64,000 bases of DNA from Roseomonas sp. AR75 (GTDB lineage Bacteria > Pseudomonadota > Alphaproteobacteria > Acetobacterales > Acetobacteraceae): the NCBI RefSeq assembly GCF_005222815.1, contig NZ_STGB01000006.1, positions 434,001 to 498,000 on the forward strand, written 5' to 3'. The notes under the pieces were generated by a model. That model did not search any database, was not told the DNA's origin, and saw only the letters and a program-made list of their open reading frames with translations. Of this stretch, positions 48,927 to 58,346 are shown in pieces. A program made the position numbers and the translations under genes. Every line of letters begins with the position of its first letter. Within the stretch, counting starts at the first letter, position 1.

Positions 48927-49832
48927 CTACACCGCCGTCCGCCACTCCGAATGGGCGTCGGTCGTGCCGCGCACGACCGCTTCGTAGGCCGTCTGCAGGC
49001 GACGTGTCGTCGCGCCCGGCTTGCCGTCGCCGACGGGCAGGCGGTCCACGCTGGTCACCGCGACCAGTTCCTGCCCGGTGCCGCACAGAAACACCTCGTC
49101 GGCGATGTAGAGCTCCGTGCGGTCCACCTCGCGTTCCTCGAGCGGGATGGCATGTTCGCGGGCCAGGGTCATCACCGTGTCGCGCGTGATGCTTTCCAGG
49201 ATGTCGCTGCCGCGATGCGGCGTCACCAGCACGCCGTCGCGCACCAGGAACAGGCAGGCGGCCGCCGCTTCGCTGACCTTGCCGCGCTGCGTCAGCAGCA
49301 GCGCGCTGTCATAGCCGTCGGCCTTGGCCTGCAGCGTGGCCAGGCGCGAGGCGTGGTAGTTCGCGCTCGCCTTTATCCGTGGCGGCATCGCGTTGTCCGG
49401 CAGCCGGGTCCAGGAGGAGACGGTCGCGGCGAGTCCCGTGGCGAATTTCGTGCTGCGCTCGCGCGGCAGGGCGGCGGCGATCCAGCCGACCGGTCCGGTG
49501 GTGGCCATCATGCCCATCGCCTCGATCTGCACCTGCACGCGCAGATAGGCGTCCTCATCCGGCGCGTTCAGCCGGATCACCTCCAGCACCGCATCGCGCA
49601 GCGTGTCCTTGGAAGGCGGGTCGGCCAGGCGCAGCACCTTCATGCCCTGCGCCAGCCGATCCAGGTGCTCGTCCAGCCGGAACACGGTGAAGGACCCGCT
49701 GGGGTGCCGATAGGCGCGCAGCCCCTCGAACACCGCGATGCCGAATGCGACGCCAAGCGCCAGTGGATGGATCCGCGCTTCCTCGAAGGGGATCGCCTTG
49801 CCGTTGTGGATGATGGTGTGCGCCTGCCACAT
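48927..49832 (-). CDS. ilvE: Branched-chain amino-acid aminotransferase
   Basis: 301 residues, PLP fold type IV. Motifs: IIHNGKAIPFEEARIHPLALGVAFGIAVFEGLRAY, the PLP-binding Lys154 in PPRIKASANYHASRLA, ALLLTQRGKVSEAAAACLFLV (Glu for the pyridine nitrogen) and YIADEVFLCGTGQELVAV. It transfers amino groups between branched-chain amino acids and 2-oxoglutarate. D-amino-acid transaminase or ADC lyase are possible alternatives in this fold, but length and motifs fit IlvE. It is divergent from the carboxylase beta gene (88-bp gap); with that pair it forms a leucine-degradation context. Confidence 0.9.
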   Translation of the reverse strand: MWQAHTIIHNGKAIPFEEARIHPLALGVAFGIAVFEGLRAYRHPSGSFTVFRLDEHLDRLAQGMKVLRLADPPSKDTLRDAVLEVIRLNAPDEDAYLRVQVQIEAMGMMATTGPVGWIAAALPRERSTKFATGLAATVSSWTRLPDNAMPPRIKASANYHASRLATLQAKADGYDSALLLTQRGKVSEAAAACLFLVRDGVLVTPHRGSDILESITRDTVMTLAREHAIPLEEREVDRTELYIADEVFLCGTGQELVAVTSVDRLPVGDGKPGATTRRLQTAYEAVVRGTTDAHSEWRTAV

Positions 49833-49921
49833 GGACCCTTGCCGCCAGCTTGTGCGGGGGCGATCCTTGCGCCGAGGGCGGGGCGCGACAAGCCGCCCGC
49901 AGGGAATGCCAGGATGTCCGC

Positions 49922-51538
49922 ATGGCCGTGATCGCCAGCACCGCCGATCCGCGATCCGAAACGTATCGCGCGAATGCCGCCGCGATGGACACGCTGGCGG
50001 CGGGCCTGCGCGCAACAGTGGAACGCATCCGCGAAGGTGGCGGCGAGGTCGCGCGCAAGCGCCATCTGGACCGTGGCAAGCTGCTGCCGCGGGAACGCAT
50101 CCGCACCCTGCTCGACGCCGCCTCGCCCTTCCTCGAATTCTCCCAACTGGCGGCGCAAGGGATGTACGGAGAGGAGATCCCGGCCGCCGGCATCATCACC
50201 GGCATCGGCCGCGTCTCGGGCCGCGAATGCGTGATCGTCGCGAACGACGCGACGGTGAAGGGCGGCACCTACTACCCGATCACGGTGAAGAAGCATCTGC
50301 GCGCGCAGGAGATCGCAGAGCAGAACCGGCTGCCCTGCCTCTACCTCGTGGATTCCGGCGGCGCGAACCTGCCGAACCAGGACGAGGTCTTCCCCGACCG
50401 CGACCATTTCGGCCGCATCTTCTTCAACCAGGCGCGGATGAGCGCGGCGGGCGTTCCGCAGATCGCGGTGGTGATGGGAAGCTGCACCGCGGGCGGCGCC
50501 TATGTGCCGGCGATGTCCGACCAGGCGATCATCGTGCGCAACCAGGGCACCATCTTCCTCGGCGGCCCGCCGCTGGTGAAGGCCGCGACGGGCGAGGTGG
50601 TGACGGCGGAGGATCTCGGCGGCGGCGACCTGCACAGCCGCACCTCCGGCGTCACGGACCACCTGGCGGAGAGCGACGCACATGCGCTGGGCCTCGCGCG
50701 GCGCATCGTGGCCGGGTTGAACCGCGCGAAGGCCGCGGGCACCGACGATCCCGCGCCGCCCCGCGCGCCGCTGTACGAAGGCATTGGCGGCGTGATCCCT
50801 GCCGACATCCGCGAGCCCTATGACGTGCGGGAAGTGGTTGCCCGCCTCGTGGACGGGTCCGAGTTCGACGAGTTCAAGCCGCTCTACGGCCCCACGCTCG
50901 TCACGGGGTTCGCGCGCATCTGGGGCTATCGCGTCGGCATCGTCGCCAATAACGGAGTCCTGTTCAGCGAGAGCGCGCAGAAGGGCGCGCATTTCATCGA
51001 GCTCTGCGACCAGCGCGGCATCCCGCTGGTCTTCCTGCAGAACATAACCGGCTTCATGGTCGGCCGGAAATACGAGGCCGGCGGTATCGCCAAGGATGGC
51101 GCCAAGATGGTGACGGCGGTCGCCACCGCGCGCGTGCCGAAGTTCACGGTGATCATCGGCGGCAGTTTCGGCGCGGGCAATTACGGCATGTGCGGCCGCG
51201 CCTATTCGCCGCGCTTCCTGTTCATGTGGCCGAATGCGCGCATCAGCGTCATGGGCGGCACCCAGGCGGCGAGCGTGCTGTCGCAGATCCGGCGCGATGC
51301 GCTGGAAGCGCGCGGCCAGCAATGGCCGGAAGACGACGAACGAAAATTCAAGGCGCCGATCGAGGCGCAGTACGAGGCGCAGGGCAACCCGACCTATGCC
51401 AGCGCGCGACTGTGGGACGATGGCGTGATCGCGCCCGAGGATACGCGCATGGTGCTGGCGCTGTGCCTCTCGGCTTCGCGCAACAACCCCGTCGCGGGCT
51501 GGGCGGGGGAGGCGCGCTTCGGCGCGTTCCGGATGTGA
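49922..51538 (+). CDS. mccB: Methylcrotonyl-CoA carboxylase, carboxyltransferase (beta) subunit
   Basis: 538 residues, crotonase-like carboxyltransferase fold. Segments LPCLYLVDSGGANLPNQDEVFPDRDHFGRIFFNQARMSAAG, GSCTAGGAYVPAMSDQAIIVRNQGTIFLGGPPLVKAATGEVV, and FLQNITGFMVGRKYEAGGIAKDGAKMVTAVA are those of MCC beta in the leucine pathway. It transfers CO2 from carboxybiotin to 3-methylcrotonyl-CoA. Geranyl-CoA or propionyl-type carboxylase beta subunits are less likely, but the NLPNQDE segment favours MCC. ATG 49922 gives the proper N-terminus. A paired repeat lies between it and the alpha subunit gene. Confidence 0.88.
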   Translation: MAVIASTADPRSETYRANAAAMDTLAAGLRATVERIREGGGEVARKRHLDRGKLLPRERIRTLLDAASPFLEFSQLAAQGMYGEEIPAAGIITGIGRVSGRECVIVANDATVKGGTYYPITVKKHLRAQEIAEQNRLPCLYLVDSGGANLPNQDEVFPDRDHFGRIFFNQARMSAAGVPQIAVVMGSCTAGGAYVPAMSDQAIIVRNQGTIFLGGPPLVKAATGEVVTAEDLGGGDLHSRTSGVTDHLAESDAHALGLARRIVAGLNRAKAAGTDDPAPPRAPLYEGIGGVIPADIREPYDVREVVARLVDGSEFDEFKPLYGPTLVTGFARIWGYRVGIVANNGVLFSESAQKGAHFIELCDQRGIPLVFLQNITGFMVGRKYEAGGIAKDGAKMVTAVATARVPKFTVIIGGSFGAGNYGMCGRAYSPRFLFMWPNARISVMGGTQAASVLSQIRRDALEARGQQWPEDDERKFKAPIEAQYEAQGNPTYASARLWDDGVIAPEDTRMVLALCLSASRNNPVAGWAGEARFGAFRM

Positions 51539-51553
51539 GGCAAGTGGCGCGCA

Positions 51554-51656
51554 TACCCCCACCCCGACCCTCCCCCGCTCCGCGGGAGAGGGAGTGTGTC
51601 GCTCCGGCCCAACAGACTCCCTCTCCCGCTTGCGGGGGAGGGTTGGGGTGGGGGGC
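51554..51656. repeat. Paired palindromic element, full copy (copy 4)
   Basis: 103 bp: ACCCCCACCCCGACCCTCCC with hairpin CCCGCTCCGCGGG, a short centre with GAGGGAGTGTG, and a mirror half ending GGGTTGGGGTGGGGGG. It lies 15 bases after the mccB stop and 9 bases before the mccA ATG, again inside an apparent operon. The family also occurs at 46721 and 61138. Confidence 0.92.
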
Positions 51657-51665
51657 CTCCGCTCC

Positions 51666-53639
<1,974 letters not shown>

Positions 53640-53691
53640 GTCGCACCGCGAAACCTGCTATGCAGCCACCATCTCAGGGGGAGGAAACACG

Positions 53692-54651
53692 ATGAACAGC
53701 ATCACCCGCCGTGGCGCGCTTGCGCTCGGTCTCGGCGCGCTCGCGATGCCCGCGCTGGCGCAGAACCGCACCGTGCGCTTCGTCGTGCCCTATCCGCCGG
53801 GCGGCACCACCGACCTCACCGGGCGCCTGATCGCGCCGAAGGCGGCCGAGGCGCTCGGCCAGACCTGGGTGATCGAGAACCGTTCCGGCGCGAATGGCGC
53901 GGTGGGCGCGGAGGCGGTGGCGCGCAGCGCGGCGGATGGCAACACGCTACTCTACTCGAACGAGGTGCTGACCGTGCTGCCCTTCGTGCAGCGCAACGTG
54001 CCCTTCGACCTGCAGGCCGATTTCACCCCGGTCGCGCGCACCGTCTCGATCCCCTATGTGATGATCGGCACGCCCGGCCTGGCGCCGCGCGACCTGGCCT
54101 CGCTGCTCGCGGCGCTGCGCGCGAAGCCCAACGACTTCTCCTTCGCCGGCTCCTCGCTCGGCTCGGTGGGCCAGCTTGCCACCGCGGCGCTGTGGCAGAA
54201 GCTCGGCGTCGAGACGACCTTCGTCTCCTACCGGGGCACAGGCCCGGCGATCAACGACCTCGTCGCGGGTTCGGTCAGCCTGTTCATCGCACCCGTCGGG
54301 CCGGCCGTACCGCTGATCCGCGACGGCCGCGCCCGCGCCTATGCCGTCACCAGCGCCCGGCGCGAGGCGGTGCTGCCGGATGTGCCGACCCTGGCGGAAT
54401 CCGGCTTTCCCGACCTGGTCTATGAAGGCTGGTGCGGCATGTGGGCGCCGAAGGGCCTCGCGGCCGATCTCACGGCGCGGATCAACGCCGCGGTGAATGC
54501 CGGTGCGAACGACCCGGCGGTGAAGGAACGCATGGCGGGCCTGGGCCTCACTGCGCTGAACGAGACGCCGCAGCGCTTCGCCGAGATCATCGCCGCGGAG
54601 ATCCCGCGCAACCGCGATCTGGTCGCCGCCGCCCGCATCCAGCCGCAGTAG
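53692..54651 (+). CDS. Bug/TctC-type tripartite tricarboxylate receptor protein
   Basis: 319 residues with a signal peptide (ITRRGALALGLGALAMPALAQN) and the canonical VRFVVPYPPGGTTDLTGRLIAPKAAEALGQTWVIENRSGANG start. DGNTLLYSNEVLTVLP, GSSLGSVGQLATAALWQKLG, SYRGTGPAINDLVAGSVSLFI and LPDVPTLAESGFPDLVYEGW are family hallmarks. It probably captures a carboxylate; no TctA/TctB genes are adjacent. ATG 53692 is 53 bases after the mccA stop behind GGGGGAGGAAA, a very strong RBS. It may share transcription with mccBA, so its ligand could be a branched-chain acid; this is a guess. Confidence 0.9.
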   Translation: MNSITRRGALALGLGALAMPALAQNRTVRFVVPYPPGGTTDLTGRLIAPKAAEALGQTWVIENRSGANGAVGAEAVARSAADGNTLLYSNEVLTVLPFVQRNVPFDLQADFTPVARTVSIPYVMIGTPGLAPRDLASLLAALRAKPNDFSFAGSSLGSVGQLATAALWQKLGVETTFVSYRGTGPAINDLVAGSVSLFIAPVGPAVPLIRDGRARAYAVTSARREAVLPDVPTLAESGFPDLVYEGWCGMWAPKGLAADLTARINAAVNAGANDPAVKERMAGLGLTALNETPQRFAEIIAAEIPRNRDLVAAARIQPQ

Positions 54652-54666
54652 CCCGCGTCGCCGCTT

Positions 54667-54706
54667 TCTCCCTCCCCCGCATGGGGGGAGGGTCGGGGTG
54701 GGGGTA
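54667..54706. repeat. Palindromic element, half copy (copy 5)
   Basis: About 40 bp, CTCCCTCCCCCGCATGGGGG followed by GAGGGTCGGGGTGGGGG, i.e. the right half of the paired family. It lies 16 bases after the Bug gene stop, between convergent genes, and could serve as a terminator. Confidence 0.85.
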
Positions 54707-54735
54707 AGCGCGCCTCTGCTGCCCAGGCGCGTCCT

Positions 54736-55434
54736 TCAGCCCCGCCCGCCGCGCCGCGCGGCGCTCGCCGGCGGCGTCGCGCCCGGCGGGCGACCCGCAT
54801 CGAAGCCAAGGAAGCCGATATCCGGCTGCGGCGCACCGCCGTCATTCGCCCAGAGCCGCGCTGAGCGGGGCAGCGAAGGCTGGGACTGCTGTCGCGAGGA
54901 GGCACGCGCCGCCGCCGTCAGCGCGGCGTCGCGCCGCGCCTGGTTCGCGGCGGGCCGCTGTGCCGGCGCGGCGTCGGGCGGCGGCGCCTGCAGGCCGAGC
55001 GGGCCGGGCGCGGGCGGCGGGCTGCTGCCACCCTGCGCCATGTCGCGGGCCGAGAGCAGGTAGAAGGCGATCTCGTGCCGTCCCTGATCCACTGCCGCGT
55101 CGATCGGGCTCAGGCCGAGTGCGTTGCGCGCGCTGAGATCCGCCCCGCGCGAGACGGCATCCCGCGCCGCGGCAAGGTCCCCGCGGGCGATGGCATCGAA
55201 CAGCGCGGCGTTGGGCGACAGGGTCGCGTTGCCCTCCCCCGGCGGGATCGGCGCCGGGCTCGGACGGGCGGAGATGCCGGGAAGCGCCGGCGCCGGGGCG
55301 CTTCGGACCTGCGGGGCCTGCTGCGGACGGATCATCCCGGGGCCGCTGCCCTGGGCCGCCGCGTCGGGAGCAGGCAGCAGTCCCGGCATGGCCAGCAGCG
55401 GGGCGAGGAGTGTGAGGCGGAGGGCAGCGCGCAT
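54736..55434 (-). CDS. Secreted ankyrin-repeat protein
   Basis: 232 residues. Signal peptide (LRLTLLAPLLAMPGLLPAPDAAAQG). A long Pro/Ala linker then leads to two ankyrin-type repeats around residues 75-130 (ALFDAIARGDLAAARDAVSRGADLSARNALGLSPIDAAVDQG and HEIAFYLLS). The rest (about 140-232) is Pro/Ala/Arg-rich and low in complexity. Ankyrin repeats mediate protein binding, so a periplasmic scaffold or inhibitor is possible. The gene is on the same strand as the MoxR-DUF58 module and lies 50 bp after the lipoprotein gene. Function unknown. Confidence 0.72.
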   Translation of the reverse strand: MRAALRLTLLAPLLAMPGLLPAPDAAAQGSGPGMIRPQQAPQVRSAPAPALPGISARPSPAPIPPGEGNATLSPNAALFDAIARGDLAAARDAVSRGADLSARNALGLSPIDAAVDQGRHEIAFYLLSARDMAQGGSSPPPAPGPLGLQAPPPDAAPAQRPAANQARRDAALTAAARASSRQQSQPSLPRSARLWANDGGAPQPDIGFLGFDAGRPPGATPPASAARRGGRG

Positions 55435-55484
55435 GCCGCGAAACTAGGCGGCCAGTGGGGGCGAGGGAAGGCCGTTCCGCCGGT

Positions 55485-55841
55485 TCAGCAGCCCTGTCCG
55501 CGGAAGGTGAAGTTCTCCACCACCTGGTTGCGGAGGATGAAGGTGACGTCGCAGGTGACGGTGGCGTAGCTCGCCGGGGCCGGCCAGCCGCCGCGATAGC
55601 CCCAGGGGCCCCACATCGGCGCATAGGCGGGCGCAGCCACGGGGATGACGCTGCGCTGCTCGAACAGCAGGAAGCGCCGCCCGTCCAGCTCATAGGTGCG
55701 GGTCGGCACGCCCAGCTCGCTCAGCAGGTCCAGTTCGCTGCGTCCGATCCAGACGGACAGCCGCTCCTGCAGGGTCGGCCCCTGGGCGCAGGCGGCCGCC
55801 AGCAGCGCCAGGGCCAGGGCGAGACCACGTGGCGCGGTCAT
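55485..55841 (-). CDS. Small lipoprotein, hypothetical
   Basis: 118 residues. The N-terminus RGLALALALLAAACAQGPT holds a lipobox ending at Cys18, so it is a likely lipoprotein. The first part of the mature domain (LQERLSVWIGRSELDLLSELGVPTRTYELDGRRFLLFEQ) resembles SmpA/OmlA-like lipoproteins, and the end (TCDVTFILRNQVVENFTFRGQGC) holds two Cys that may pair. It overlaps the upstream 719-residue membrane protein gene by four bases (ATGA), so both are coupled. Function unknown. Confidence 0.68.
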   Translation of the reverse strand: MTAPRGLALALALLAAACAQGPTLQERLSVWIGRSELDLLSELGVPTRTYELDGRRFLLFEQRSVIPVAAPAYAPMWGPWGYRGGWPAPASYATVTCDVTFILRNQVVENFTFRGQGC

Positions 55842-57997
55842 CTCCCTTCCCGCCGCCAGGCCACCACCGCCAGGCCGAGCACCAGCGGCAGCGCCAGCCA
55901 GGGCGGCAGCAGCGGCACCGCGGTGATGCCGGTGACGGTGTGGTCGGCATTGCGCCGCAGCCCGATCCAGCCCGGACCATGGGTGTCGCGCCCGAGCGCC
56001 ACGCGGCGCAGCTCCGGCAATGCGGGCGTCGCCTCGGCGCCGAGCCAGCGGATCGCGCCGCCGGTCGCATCGCTGACCGGGCGCAGCCGGTGATCGTCGG
56101 CGCGGAGGTCGGCGATCTCCAGCGGGTTGCCGGCCTCGGCCGCGGCGAAGGCGGTGCGACGGCCATCGGTGGCCTGCCAGACGCCCGGCGTGGTCGCGGG
56201 CATCTCCACCACGGCGCGGCCGCCCTGCGCCACGGGCGTGTGGCGGCTCGTGCTGCCATCGGGGGTGGTCACCGTGATCTCCGGCGGCGGGCCGGCCTCC
56301 AGGCTGCGCCGCAGCACGGTGAGCTGGCCGTGCTCGATGCGCGCCGTCAGGTCCTCCTCCTCCAGCTCAGGCTCCTTCATCGTCCAGTGGGCGATGCGGC
56401 GCAGCAGCTCGGCCTGCGGACCGCCGCCGTCATGGCCGCGCGACCAGAGCCAGATGTGGTCGGACAATACAAGCGCGACGCGCCCCTCGCCCACGCGGTC
56501 CAGCACCATCAGCGGCGTCCCGCCGGGACCATCCATCACCGTCGCGCCGGAACGTGCATCCGCGCGCAGCGCGCGGTACCAGCGGCCCCAGCTCGGATCT
56601 CCCGGCCCCTCGGCCGGGTTGGCGCCGGGCAGGTCCTCGGTCACCGGGTGCCGTGCACCGGTCGGGGTCACGCGCGGCCGGAAGGGCTGTTCGAGCAGTG
56701 CCGCCTGCGCCGCGCCCGGCCCGGTCGGCGGCCGCGCCGGCAGGATCTGGCCGAGCGGCGTGGCCGCCAGGCTGGTCGGGCCGAGGAATTCCGGCCCCAC
56801 CGCCATCAGCAGCGCGCCGCCGCTGCGCACGTAGTCGGCGATGTTGCGCAGATAGACCGGCGGCAGCAGGCCGCGATTGGCGAAGCGGTCGAAGACGATC
56901 AGGTCGAAGTCGCGCAGCTTCACCTGGAACAGCTCGCGCACCGGGAAGGCGATGAGCGCCAGCTCGTGCAGCGGCGTCAGGTCGTCCTTCTCTGGCGGGC
57001 GCAGGATGGTGAAGTGGACCAGGTCCACATTGGGGTCGGCCTTCAGCAGGCGCCGCCAGGTGCGTTCCCCGGCATGCGGCTCTCCCGAAACCAGCAGCAC
57101 CCGAAGGCGGTCGCGCACGCCGTTGATGCTGACCACGGCGCGGTTGTTGATCTCCGCGACCTCCCCGCCGCGCGGGTCGCCCGCGACGCCCGGCCGCGTC
57201 TCCGCCGTCATCTCCACCACGGTCGGGCCGCCGCGCTCGATGGTGAGCGCGATGCGGTGCTCGCGCCCGACGGGCACGGATTCGACGCGGGGCGTGCCGC
57301 CGTCGCGCCGGATGGACAGGCGCGCGGCACCGCCGGCGTTCGGCACGCCGAGATCCTCGACGACGACGCGCAGCTCCACCTGCCGTCCGACGATGCCGTA
57401 GCCCGGCGCCTCCACCACGCGGATGCGCCGGTCCACCTCGCCCTCGCGGCCCGGAAGCAGCAGGTGCAGCGGCGCGTCCAGCGTGGGTGCGGGCGGAATG
57501 TCGTGCACCTGGCCATCGCTCAGCGCGATCACGCCGGCCAGCCGCGCGCGCGGGATCTCCGCCAGCGCCCGCTCCATCGCGGTCCAGAGCCGCGTGCCCT
57601 GATTGCCCGCTTCCGGCACGTCCACCATGCGCAGTTCGAGTTCCGTCAGCCGCTTGGCGCGGGCCTCAAGCGCAGCGCGCGCCGCCTCGATCTGCGCGGC
57701 GCGGGGACCGAGCATGGCGCTGTCGCTGCGGTCCACGACCATCAGTGCGATGTCCGGTCGGGTCTCCCGCGTCTCCTCGACAAGACGCGGGTTGGCCAGA
57801 GCGAGGACCAGCGCCGCGAAGGCCGCGAGGCGCAGCAGCGCGCCGCGCGCGGGCAGGATGCGCCGCTTGCCCTCGGCGGTGGTGACGACGCGGATCAGCG
57901 CGGGCGCCAGCGCAAGCAGAGCGACGACGGCGAGCGCGATCAGCAGCCAGACGGGGATGACCGGCGCGAAATCGATGCCGGCGAGCACGTGGTTCAT
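55838..57997 (-). CDS. Large VWA/glutamine-amidotransferase-like membrane protein of the MoxR module
   Basis: 719 residues. Two N-terminal membrane helices (IPVWLLIALAVVALLALAPALI and ALLRLAAFAALVLALANPRL) precede a von Willebrand A-like domain with a MIDAS-like DIALMVVDRSDSAML. Next comes a long beta-rich part, then an amidotransferase-like fold (RLRVLLVSGEPHAGERTWRRLLKADPNVDLVHF; DFDLIVFDRF; VRSGGALLMAVGPEF). A last helix, PPWLALPLVLGLAVVAW, anchors the C-terminus. Such proteins accompany MoxR-DUF58-DUF4159 genes and are thought to help assemble or check envelope complexes; exact role unknown. The upstream gap holds the 108-bp repeat array. Confidence 0.78.
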   Translation of the reverse strand: MNHVLAGIDFAPVIPVWLLIALAVVALLALAPALIRVVTTAEGKRRILPARGALLRLAAFAALVLALANPRLVEETRETRPDIALMVVDRSDSAMLGPRAAQIEAARAALEARAKRLTELELRMVDVPEAGNQGTRLWTAMERALAEIPRARLAGVIALSDGQVHDIPPAPTLDAPLHLLLPGREGEVDRRIRVVEAPGYGIVGRQVELRVVVEDLGVPNAGGAARLSIRRDGGTPRVESVPVGREHRIALTIERGGPTVVEMTAETRPGVAGDPRGGEVAEINNRAVVSINGVRDRLRVLLVSGEPHAGERTWRRLLKADPNVDLVHFTILRPPEKDDLTPLHELALIAFPVRELFQVKLRDFDLIVFDRFANRGLLPPVYLRNIADYVRSGGALLMAVGPEFLGPTSLAATPLGQILPARPPTGPGAAQAALLEQPFRPRVTPTGARHPVTEDLPGANPAEGPGDPSWGRWYRALRADARSGATVMDGPGGTPLMVLDRVGEGRVALVLSDHIWLWSRGHDGGGPQAELLRRIAHWTMKEPELEEEDLTARIEHGQLTVLRRSLEAGPPPEITVTTPDGSTSRHTPVAQGGRAVVEMPATTPGVWQATDGRRTAFAAAEAGNPLEIADLRADDHRLRPVSDATGGAIRWLGAEATPALPELRRVALGRDTHGPGWIGLRRNADHTVTGITAVPLLPPWLALPLVLGLAVVAWRREGR

Positions 57998-58006
57998 TTA
58001 TCGAAT

Positions 58007-58325
58007 GCCCTCAGACGCCGCGCGGCCGCTCCGCGGCCTTGGCTTGCGCGCCTCAGACATGGGACGCCAGGCGGGCAGGGCGTGAGCCGCGCGGGGCCGC
58101 TGTCGCGGCCTTCTGCCCTCAGACGCCGGGCGGCCGCTCCGCGGCCTTGGCTTGCGCGCCTCAGACGTGGGACGCCAGGCGGGCAGGGCGTGAGCCGCGC
58201 GGGGCCGCTGTCGCGGCCTTCTGCCCTCAGACGCCGGGCGGCCGCTCCGCGGCCTTGCCTTGCGCGCCTCAGACACGGTGTGCCGACGGGGCGGGGCGTG
58301 AGCCGCGCGGGGCGCTGCGCGGCCC
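58007..58325. repeat. Tandem array of 108-bp units related to the 68-bp array
   Basis: Three direct repeats starting at 58007, 58115 and 58223 (108 bp each, the last shortened and diverged). Each contains GCCCTCAGACGCCGGGCGGC, the dyad GCGGCCGCTCCGCGGCC and GACGCCAGGCGGGCAGGGCG. Read on the minus strand it shares GCCAAGGCCGCGGA and CGGCCGCCCGGCG with the units at 5328-5670. It fills the gap between the DUF4159 gene stop and the start of the VWA-like gene, separating parts of one leftward operon. There is no coding evidence. Confidence 0.9.
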
Positions 58326-58346
58326 AAGAGGTAGGGGGGCGCGCCA

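Noticed and set aside
58007..58325. Internal repeat of a protein-coding gene
   Set aside because: Although frames remain open through it, unit length 108 bp is a multiple of three only by chance; motif and codon signals are absent and the flanking real genes start or end outside it.
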